64,000 nucleotides of DNA from Dendrolimus kikuchii (taxonomy: Eukaryota; Arthropoda; Insecta; Lepidoptera; Lasiocampidae): the NCBI GenBank assembly GCA_019925095.2, contig CM034395.1, positions 14,229,213 to 14,293,212 on the forward strand. The letters run 5' to 3'. The position numbers were made by a program, and so were the translations under genes. The notes beneath the pieces were generated by a model. The model was not told where the DNA came from. It worked only from the letters and a program-made list of their open reading frames with translations, and made no database searches. Position 1 is the first letter of the stretch; each line of letters begins with the position of its first letter. This document shows positions 55,978 through 64,000 of the stretch, piece by piece.

Positions 55978-56530
55978 ATTAACTTGATCTCTACTGAATC
56001 ATGTCAGGAGAACCTAACGTAGTGAAAGCTATGCTCCGTGACTAAATTTCTCACAGGTGAGATCGTCGGAAACTGATAATTGCTTCCGAAAATAGGTGGT
56101 TCCATTAAATCAGCTGCAGTGGCTGTAGGTACTACCGGGCCGAGATGCTATAACGCTACTGGCTGATCAGCAAAGGGAGGGGGTAACGCCATCTTAAGTA
56201 GGTGTGGCCTCTACCGCCGCCTGCGAAAATTCACACCTTTCTTTTATTTGATAACACGTTATGTCAGAGCCTCCTTAGCTCACAAAGAACCACTAAAAGC
56301 TTATGATGAGCACAGATCCAATTTCCTTCGGTTATTGTTTGATTAATGTCGCTGATTTAAATGATTTATTGTAAGCAATCCGGGATATAGATGCGGTTCT
56401 CCGTGTGGGGTTAATTGTGTTTGAATATTTTTACTGTTATTTTGTTAGAACGTTTATTAATTTCGTAACGTTCGGAAAATATTAAATAAATAAAATAATG
56501 TTATTTAAAAGCAGTTGTAACATTAGCCTA
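55978..56530. other. Homeobox gene 5' flank, unrecognised
   Basis: Upstream of the homeobox exon 1. Contains a GC-richer patch (56.10-56.23 kb). Promoter not located. Confidence 0.4.
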
Positions 56531-56534
56531 TAAA

Positions 56535-56700
56535 CTTTCTGGTAGCATAGTGATTAGTGGAGGTATCTATTCGCGTCTTACTCAAATCACATCGGTTCGT
56601 ATCCTTGACAGAAAAAATGCACCGCTTAGGTAGTTTTTCCGATCTAATGAGCATGTCATTACAATGACTACATGATAACTGTAAAATACCACGAGGAAAC
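56535..56700 (+). mobile_element. Degraded tRNA-derived SINE
   Basis: A-box-like TAGCATAGTGATTAGTGG (56543-56560), B box GGTTCGTATCC (56594-56604), then AATGCACCGCTTAGG, as in the SINE at 61.4-61.7 kb. Highly decayed. Confidence 0.65.
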
Positions 56701-56859
56701 CTACACATCGAGTGCGTCGACGATTAAAATACGTCGGTAACCTTTCGGATATTTATATCGACCATTCCTCTAAAATGGAGAGGCCAGTGTCTCTAGCACG
56801 GAGGTCTTGTATGGGTATATTTTGGTACTCCAGTAGCGTCCATATTTATAAGAAATATG

Positions 56860-56925
56860 GACGGTATACTGACCACACTTGTACATGTTTCAAACATCGG
56901 TTATCTCAATACACAATAGTAAAAT
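56860..56925 (-). repeat. Inverted piece of the same SINE body
   Basis: GGTATACTGACCACACTTGT and CATCGGTTATCTCAATACAC match the antisense body of the SINE at 61.4-61.7 kb (CAGTATACCCGCCACGCTTG, CATCGGTTATCTCGATGTGC). An adjacent hairpin CGTCCATATTTATAAGAAATATGGACG lies just before. Confidence 0.55.
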
Positions 56926-56989
56926 CGGAACTGTTGTGTTTTTATCATATCGGTCTTTTTGCTCAGATACTGCTGGGTATATCTATATG

Positions 56990-58240
56990 AATGAATTTTG
57001 ACAAGAAAATGTAATTAATCTATATGGCTGTGCACAATGGTGTAATTAAACTGGGAGACAACTAAAAATGAGGAGTGTCCGACATACATGTAATAACTGA
57101 AGGCTGAAAAAATATTTACAAAGTAGTCGTGTGGCGGGGTATCGTCAGATTTTGAGAAATTATTTTTCTTTTACAAGTGGGAAAGTATTAACTTCTAAAG
57201 TCGTAAAAGTTGTGTGTGCGTGTGTGTCTAACTCTTATATCATCATGTAAAAAATACTAAAAAAAAACAAATAATAATTCAGAAATACTTTCAACGAATA
57301 TATCAAATATGAGATATTCTCGATAAAATGCTTTTATGGTCTCGTAGCCAAATAAAGAAAACAGTGGACACCTTTGCAGAATCCTCCATAGTTTCAAAAC
57401 TGACCAGGACTTGCTTGATATTTTATTTTTTAGTACATTTACCAGATGCATATACAAGGCAATTGCACAATGTAAAATATTATTCTTCTTCAATGATTGC
57501 AATGTATTCCTTATAACTTCTAAATCTAAAAGGTGGCTTGAAATCGCTATGGAAAATCTTAAAAAACTAAAACCATAATCAGAAACTATCACCATGCCCC
57601 GACGCCGATCTAGGTTAAAAATCATCCCTCAGACATGGCGTATAGAATACATTTCTCTATATTGTAATAGTTAAAAAGAGAAAAATGAAGTATAATATGT
57701 TTACTATGAACCATGGGAAATTAAATGAAGTATAATATGTTTACTATGAACCATGGAATGTTCAGTGAAGAAACGTATTTCTGAAAAGTTTCTTTAGACT
57801 ACAAATAAATGGTAAAAATTCTCTGGTTTTTTAACACTGATTATTTGAAACATATTTTTGGATCATATATTTAAGTAAAAAATTGGATAGAAACTTATAC
57901 TTTCCCTTGTTTCACTTTCTCCCAATTATATCATAAAATTATCAATGTCTTTTTATCCATACTACATTATCCTGGCACACATTCTCTGTTACATCTCAAA
58001 TGATCATCGTTCACACAATCCACATTTCTTTTGATCTACTATACATTTGTATCCATTAATCTCATACAAACTATGTAGAAAGTTGTAAAGATTGTCTATT
58101 TTTGACTGACTTGGACTAAAATATTTTGTTTTTATTAAAAATGAAATGCCAAAATAATTTTTAACGAAAACAAAACTGTCTTCAAACTAAAGCAAAAAAT
58201 AAATATATGACTCACTTCTTTTTCTTTCTTTTTATGTTTT
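56990..58240. other. AT-rich spacer
   Basis: Holds a 40-bp tandem duplication (57683-57756) and otherwise no recognised feature. A 122-codon minus-strand frame at 57257-57625 has no known motif. Confidence 0.45.
57683..57756. repeat. Two-copy 40-bp tandem repeat
   Basis: A 34-base block starting AAATGAAGTATAATATG and ending ACTATGAACCATGG occurs at 57683 and 57723, identical in both copies. Confidence 0.9.
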
Positions 58241-58950
58241 ACTTGGCACCGACTTCAAGATGTTGTAGAAAGAAGTCTTTTAAATAATTTTTTTCTTAAT
58301 TTTTAGCTTAAAGTCGGTTTTGTTTTTGTTAAAAAATATATTTTTTACTTTTTAGATGCGCAAATACTTAATACTTTAAGAAATAATATATTAAGCGTCT
58401 GTAAAAATTATACTACTGGCACACGTATTTTTGCTATTCACTCTTCTCTTCTTAACTTGGTGGTTGCTATTTCACTCTTCGATGTGGACGCTCATTAACG
58501 AGGGCTGCTCTCGATTTCCCTGGGTTCATCAGATTCTCACTTGTTGACCATGGGATACGTAGTATCCATAGTAGTCTGTGCATGGGACCGCCTACAGACA
58601 ATCGATTTTTTTTTTATAAATCGGCCCACAATTGTCGGAGAAGTCGCATAACATGCATACAAAAAAATTAAGCGCCTGTAGAAAATGTAATATTGGCAGG
58701 CGTATACAAGCTTTTTTTTGTAAGAATGTAGGCGCTCGACGTTATTTAAAATAAGGGTTATTCACGATTTCCCTGGAATCCACTCATCAGATCCTGACAT
58801 GATGACAATAGGCCAATTCCGGAGTATACCCTTACGATTAAAAGAAAAAAATTGAAAATCGGTTCACAATTATCAGAAAAATCGTGTAACGAACATATAA
58901 AAATACATTCAGACGAATTGAGAACCTCCTCCTTTTAGAAGTCAGTTAAA
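58240..58950 (-). repeat. AACCGACTTC...AGGAGGAGGTTCTC lepidopteran repeat, tandem halves
   Basis: At the right end GAATTGAGAACCTCCTCCTT and AGAAGTCAGTTAAAAACAGG; at the left GGCACCGACTTCAAGATG and TTAAAGTCGGTTTTG. These match a repeat very common in Lepidoptera, in antisense. Inside, two diverged direct copies of about 280 bp each carry TTAAGCGYCTGTA.AAA and CTCGATTTCCCTGG/CACGATTTCCCTGG with CAT CAGAT. Ends uncertain. Confidence 0.55.
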
Positions 58951-58984
58951 AACAGGAGAATGATTGGCACCATCTAGTTACCTA

Positions 58985-60252
58985 GTCTTGCCATAAATAT
59001 TGTAACAAAGAAATATTTTTTTTCTATTGCAAATAACATTTATAAGTTTTACAGTGTGTTAGTTTAATACATAAATATAAAACAATTTAAAATATAAAAA
59101 GCTTATTCGAAGTGGTCTCCATTGGCTGCAATACAGTCCTTTAAACTTTGAGGCATCAATAGAAGCACGCACTCTTTCTATGGGAAAATTCTTCACTGTC
59201 AATCGTATGGATTGTTTTAGAGATTCCAAATTATCATGGCGTTTAGAGCAAGCCGTACTCTTTAAAACGAACCATAAATCATAATCCAGCGAATTAAGAT
59301 CGGGACTAGACGACGGCCAGTCTTCGGCTCTGATGAAGTCCGAAACGTTCGTTTCCAACTAAGACTGCGTGGACCGAGCTTTATGACCATTCTTCGTTAT
59401 TGAACATGGTGTTGTTAAAGGGCTTAACTACCTTCTCAAGAATGGTATCTTGATACACTTGTGCCGGTGTTTTGATACCTTTTTCACAAAAATATGGCTC
59501 AGTCACTCCTTCATAGCTAACACCCCACCAAACAATAACTGAAGACGGATAATGCCTACGTTGCACTCTGATGACTAATTGAGAGGCTTCCTTAAAGCTT
59601 TGAGCATAAATAAGGTCATTTTTTTGTTAAATTGTTGTTCATTTGTAAAAATTTTCTTATCCGTAAACAAAATTTTTCTGTGACCTCCCTTTGCGTCCCG
59701 CTTCAGTAGTTGTTTCGATTTTACCACCCTATTCTTTTTTTAAATTATGAGTTTAAGAAATGACCAGTGTGTCTCTTATAGGCTGCAAGTCCTAAGTCAT
59801 CTTTTAAAATACGCGACATGGTTCTAGGTGATATCTTCATCTCCTGAAATAAAATCTTTTGCTTTCGGACAGGATTTCTTCGAATTCTTTCCCTTACTGC
59901 TTTGACCACCTTTTTCGTACAAACACTACGTGGACGGCCAGGTCTTTTTCTGTCACAAACAGAGGAGGTTCCATTGTACCTATTAATAGCCCGATACACA
60001 AACATATGACTAATACCAAGCGTATGGAGAGTTTTAAAAATTGCATTTGACTCCATACCTACTTTGTGTAATGCAATCACAGCGATTCGGTTCTCTTTAT
60101 CGCCCCACTCCATTTTAATATCGCAAAATGTTGTACAATGTATTGGCGCCAAAATGAGAAAACGCAATGAACAATCATATAAAAATGACAGATTCCAAAT
60201 TCAAATGTAATATTTTGTTTCTTTTTAATTGTAACAGTATTTATGGTCAGAC
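58985..60252 (-). mobile_element. Mariner-like (DD37D) element, copy 3, complete ends
   Basis: Flanked by TA (58983-58984 and 60253-60254), length 1268 bp. Left end GTCTTGCCATAAATATTGTA, right end inward GTCTGACCATAAATACTGTT. Best copy for the third catalytic site. Also contains a homopolymer slip near 59624. Confidence 0.9.
59059..60167 (-). pseudogene. Broken mariner-like transposase, copy 3
   Basis: Three frame pieces: N-terminal 60167-59745 (KMEWGDKENRIAVIALHKVG, HTH, GRPRSVCTKK), middle 59566-59381 (second Asp region partly lost after NNEEWS) and C-terminal 59358-59059 (SSSPDLNSLDYDLWFVLKST). Deletions and shifts separate them. The C-terminal piece shows the third catalytic Asp (LDYDLW). 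Confidence 0.85.
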
Positions 60253-60254
60253 TA

Positions 60255-60389
60255 TGTATATAGGATTCATGAGCTTTTCAGTATCAAATCTTTTTAGAAC
60301 CAATCAATATTACCATAACCAAGGTTAATAAGCCGCTGCTCGATATCTGAAGGTAAAACCTCATTATGAGAGGTGTCCGGTTTCGTTTG
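60255..60389. other. Short spacer
   Basis: Between mariner copy 3 and a LINE fragment; nothing recognised. Confidence 0.4.
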
Positions 60390-60735
60390 TTAAGCGAATG
60401 ATCCGCATGGAGACGCTTAACAAATGGAACCGGCGATACAGGGACGAGCCAACCGCTTCAGTGACTAAGTTTTTCTTACCAGACGCGGTATGTGCCTATA
60501 AAACCGTCAGAAGCATCACCATATCGCCACGAAAGGATCTCCGAGTACTTGAACCGGTTCAAGGTGAAGGAGGACCCATCGTGTCTGTAAACCTGCAGTA
60601 TCGGAGAGCCCCTTACACGCAATCTTCGACTGCTCCCTCTTTGACGTGGACCCATACAACGTTGGATACGCCCTGAAAGTTGATATCGATTGGAAGAACA
60701 TCGAAGACTTACGCAGTGAAACTGCGTGAGGACTT
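60390..60735 (+). pseudogene. Non-LTR retrotransposon RNase H/C-terminal fragment
   Basis: Pieces in changing frames: ETLNKWNRRYRDEP, FFLPDAVCAYKTVR, then HEYLNRFKVKEDPSC-like, VCKPAVSESPLHAIFDCSLF and YNVGYALKVDIDWKNIEDL. The order (end of RNase H, then C.C....S..H.IF.C..F) matches Jockey-type LINE polyproteins. At least one frameshift and missing sequence. Confidence 0.65.
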
Positions 60736-60934
60736 CTTAAAATTCGCGCTCAAAATAGTAAAAGTAGTGATAAAACGGAACGGATCAACATTAACATAAT
60801 TGTTTATGCTCACCTAGCGTTAAGATGTTACAGATGATAATAGGTATATAAGATATTCCAAACTAGCTTATAATAAACCGTATAAATGAAAATAGTATAA
60901 GATACATACGCTATACTAAAAATTTAAGATATTT
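60736..60934. other. Short AT-rich spacer
   Basis: No feature recognised. Confidence 0.4.
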
Positions 60935-61820
60935 ATAATATTATAAAATTCTAAACATGCCGTGTCTGTACAATGAAGCTATTTAAAAGAAACAACTGGA
61001 ATAGACAGACTATACAAACGATAGAGAACACGATGCATTTTTTTAGATTTCTTGTCTGTTTGTTCGGGATTCACGTAAAAACCACTGGGCCGATTTCGAT
61101 GCAGTCTTCGCTGATCCACAGCAAATTCTGTGACTTAAAGTCTGCGCTACTTTCAATCCCGAGAATTCTGTGGATTTTTTCTGGGAATTATTTAAAAAGG
61201 CTAAATTAAAAAAATATTCGAATTCCAAAGTGATTTTTTCAAAGATTGATAGCAAATTTTATGTGATAAAATCTTTGATATTTTTTTATCTCTGGTATCC
61301 CGTAGGAATTTTCCGTGTACCGGATTGTAGGCGTTCGGATGCATAAAAATTAGCTTATTCCGACTCAGTTTTCACTAAAATGATATACATAATATAATAA
61401 TAATAGCAGCCCATAAATGTCCCACTGCTGGGCTCGGGCCTCCCACTATAGGGGAACGGACAGTATACCCGCCACGCTTGTCCAAGGCGGCTTGGCAGGT
61501 TTGACACATCGGTTATCTCGATGTGCAGGTTGCATCACGATGTTTTCCTTCACCGTTATTAGCACGTGGTAATCGTAACAATATGCACATTAGGTCAGAA
61601 AACTGTCTAAGCGGTGCATGCGTTCCGGCCAGGATCAAACCCGCGCCCTTTGAGTCTGGGACGCATGCGCTAGCCATTACGCTACCACGACTTGTCTAAC
61701 TAACTAACTAAAATGATAGCTTACATTCTTTTTTTTAAATACTGCGGTACTTTTTGACCCGGAAATACCACGGGAATTACAAATCAAGTGTGGATGAAGT
61801 TGCGGGCATATGCTAGTATA
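60935..61820 (+). repeat. Interspersed repeat family B, copy 5, split by SINE
   Basis: Starts TATTATAAAATTCTAAACAT then GCCGTGTCTGTACAATGAAG, TTCTTGTCTGTTTGTTCGGG; runs to TTCACTAAAATGATA, is interrupted by the SINE, then resumes ACTAAAATGATAGCTTACAT and ends AAGTGTGGATGAAGTTGCGG, GCATATGCTAGTATA. Confidence 0.75.
61386..61706 (-). mobile_element. tRNA-derived SINE with 12-bp TSD
   Basis: Flanked by ACTAAAATGATA on both sides (61374-61385 and 61707-61718). On the minus strand: A-box region TAGCGTAATGGCTAGCG, B box GGTTTGATCCT (complement of 61631-61641), CACCGCTTAGACAG, and tail CCCAGCAGTGGGACATTTAT, GGGCTGCTATTATTATTATA. The tRNA-like head has a GTTAGTTAGTTAGACAAG extension. Inserted in a family B repeat. 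Confidence 0.9.
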
Positions 61821-63450
61821 TAATAATATTACTTGTTTCTATAATATTTTACTGGATAATTGTCATTCCATACATTCTCCTTCCATACTATAAACTGAAT
61901 TAAAATAAAGAGAAAGTTCAGTTGTTAGAATATCAGTTCGGCTGTCAGGAAAAAATTGATGCAGTTTGCGAAGAGGGTTGTTTCGGGCTCAAGTTCAATA
62001 ATCTGAAGATTCAAACATGCTATGCATGTGACCAACGCAATCTATTGACAATCGTTCTAACTATTAACAACGACTATAATTTGTTCAGGTGAAATAATGC
62101 ACGCGAACACTTGCTATTTTGGTTCGCATTCTAGACACAATTTCATGAACCAAAAAATTATAGGCGTAATCCGTTAGATGTCGTTTTGCGGAGAAGCTGC
62201 ATTTATTTGGTTATTTCGTTTTTTGAGTGATACAAAGATAATAATAATAACTATTTAGTGAAAGCATGGTCTTTAGACTTTATATTCGTAGCTTCTGAAT
62301 TCCAAAAGATATCAAAATGAATACATAAAAATGTAATATAGGGTTTAAATAACAATTTTTTGTTTTAATTGTTATAAATTTCATTAAAATCAGTTCAGTT
62401 GCTATAAAGCCCATTCAAGACAAACTTTAAGGCAGATTACTGAATATTTTTTTTAAACGTTTTAAATATTGCCATTGATTATAAAAGCACAGATACCTAT
62501 TCCAATTTGATTAGTTTAGATATTACCAATTTTGGGGGTATTTATAACACCGAGATAACTTCTTGTTGAGAACGATAACAATTCTTTTTGGAGGTGGATG
62601 ATATTGTTCCTGAAACTTTTTTAGAATCGTTGTGATTTGAAATTCGATGAAACGAAAATTCACACGAAAAAGAGATAAACACATAAAATTCAACCTTATT
62701 TAATTCGAAATAAAACACATTTCTCTTTACCCGTTACTATTATTAATTTTCAATTTAAATAAAACTTAAAAGGTATCAATTGAATTTAAGCTCTATCCGT
62801 GTACATTTAAGGCAGATATTCTTATAGACGTAGATCAAAGGAAATTGTGCGTAACAGTGCATTGAATTTTGACCGTTATGACAGTGATTTAAAGCGTTAT
62901 TTAGATTGGATTTTTTGAATTAAAGTATGTGGACGGATGTGAGCTGAAGGTTTTTTTTTTACTAAGACGCTGGTCTGTCTAAGCATTCATACGCGGCAGA
63001 TTGCAGATGCAAGTGAAAATAACCAAATGACGTCGTTCGGATGGCACAGGCGCGAAGAACCCAAAGACGGAACCTCAGCGTGTCAACACATGCATGACAC
63101 ATCGATAATTTCCCGTAATGTGCACAAAATACCCTAAATATATTGGACTCGAGAACTGTTAAGAGACCCGATTCTTGAGTAGAGATTGAGGATTTCTGTG
63201 ATTAATCTTTTTGTTTAATTAATTAAATAATTAAAACAGGCAGAACTCAATGATACCATACAAATACTACCAACATCATTAATAATCGTTAAAGGGACTG
63301 TTTATTATTTCTGCAAGAGCCTATAAAATCAATTTCATCAAATCTGAATCTCTCTGAATGCTGAAAAATGAGTATAAAGTTTTCGTCATAGAAAATATAA
63401 CTTCATTAGGCTTGTTCTTGCTCGGTCACTGAACGGAGCGTTCCGTACTA
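61821..63450. other. AT-rich spacer, no gene recognised
   Basis: 1.6 kb without convincing open frames. GC-richer patch at 63.00-63.10 kb (GACGTCGTTCGGATGGCACA). Confidence 0.45.
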
Positions 63451-63478
63451 GTACAATTTGTCAGATGTCCTAATTCAG

Positions 63479-63682
63479 TCTTTTAGTACATTTAGTACAG
63501 TTTAGTACACTGAACGAATAAGAATTATATTTTGATTTTCCTCCATACTTTGCAGGCTTAGGGACTATCATTCTAATCAATATTTTAGTGCATTTAGTAC
63601 AGTTTAGTACACTGAATGAATAGTGAATTATATTTTGATTTTCCTTCATACTTTGCAGGCTTAGGACTGTCATTCTATTTTT
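63479..63682. repeat. Two-copy 102-bp tandem duplication
   Basis: Each copy has CATTTAGTACAGTTTAGTAC then ACTGAAYGAATA, ATTATATTTTGATTTTCCT and CATACTTTGCAGGCTTAGG. The copies differ at several bases. The open frame on the minus strand (SFSVLNCTKCTK twice) is only a reading of it. Confidence 0.85.
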
Positions 63683-63861
63683 TTTTTGTTATTATATATA
63701 TCTCTACGGACTCGAGTTCCGTACCCTTTTTTAATACTTAATTTCTATGAAAAATTTGAGTACACGCTTATTGTTTATTTTTGTTAGTGTATGTGACATT
63801 ATATGTAGTAATTTTTCTGTTTTGGTGTACCTTAAGAATAACTTAATATAATTTATTTAAT

Positions 63862-64000
63862 TTTATTAAACTAACGTTTTAATAACTGAAACTTGATCAC
63901 GGAAGACTAATGTAGATTGTTGTAGCCTACCGCCAACTGTTATTATTTACATGCTGCTTCGCAACATGTTGGCTTGAAGGAAGAAACTCTTGCAAACATG
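63862..64000. mobile_element. Second Penelope-like copy, start, cut by window end
   Basis: TTTATTAAACTAACGTTTTAAT resembles the inverted end at 8296; then TTGATCACGGAAGAC, CATGCTGCTTCGCAACATGT and GCTTGAAGGAAGAAACTCTT match 8383-8400 and 8515-8570 of the Penelope-like element. The hammerhead-like hairpin is deleted here. The rest lies beyond base 64000. Confidence 0.6.

Overview
The window looks like nuclear DNA of a moth or butterfly (Lepidoptera). It is AT-rich, its genes are split by introns with GT/AG borders, and almost every intron and spacer is filled with repeats that I recognise as common lepidopteran interspersed repeats: DD37D mariner-like elements, tRNA-derived SINEs, RTE-, R1- and Jockey-like LINE tails, a Penelope-like GIY-YIG element, and the 'GCGAAAGTAACTCTGTCTG' and 'GGTTCCGTAGCC' repeat families. 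No database search was possible, so names rest on recognised protein motifs and on exon joins that keep frame.

Five host genes can be reconstructed. (1) The 3' part of a CCAR1-like gene, + strand, 1515-7108, six coding exons. (2) A complete coding region for Abl interactor (Abi), - strand, 23395 down to 11962, eight coding exons, 426 aa. (3) An intronless Strip (STRIP1/2, FAM40) gene, - strand, 29805-27349, 818 aa. (4) An unrecognised gene for a predicted secretory-pathway, single-pass membrane protein, + strand, 34120-41198, six exons, 415 aa. (5) A two-exon NK-like (ANTP/NKL) homeobox gene, - strand, 55938 down to 44101, 278 aa. Its first exon carries an eh1-type motif and is separated from the homeodomain exon by an intron of about 11 kb.

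Layout: 1-1074 mariner-like copy; 1.5-7.1 kb CCAR1; 7.2-11 kb repeats including a Penelope-like element with 63-bp inverted ends; 12-23.4 kb abi, whose introns hold SINE/LINE-like repeats, a (TA)n tract, a possible solo LTR and a GTCCACTGG minisatellite; 23.7-25.4 kb an AT-rich inverted satellite-like element split by an RTE insertion; 25.4-26.4 kb a GC-richer retroelement-like block; 27.3-29.8 kb Strip; 30.2-31.4 kb second mariner copy; 34.1-41.2 kb the membrane-protein gene; 44.1-55.9 kb the homeobox gene with a repeat-filled intron; 56-64 kb SINE pieces, third mariner copy, LINE piece, nested SINE, and the start of a second Penelope-like copy.

The five genes are not an operon or an obvious pathway. 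Abi (WAVE complex) and Strip (STRIPAK complex) both act in actin and signalling control but are neighbours here without evidence of shared regulation. I found no self-contained undescribed system. The most unusual items are the Penelope-like element with inverted ends and a hammerhead-like motif, the inverted satellite element, the long-intron homeobox gene, and the unrecognised six-exon membrane protein.
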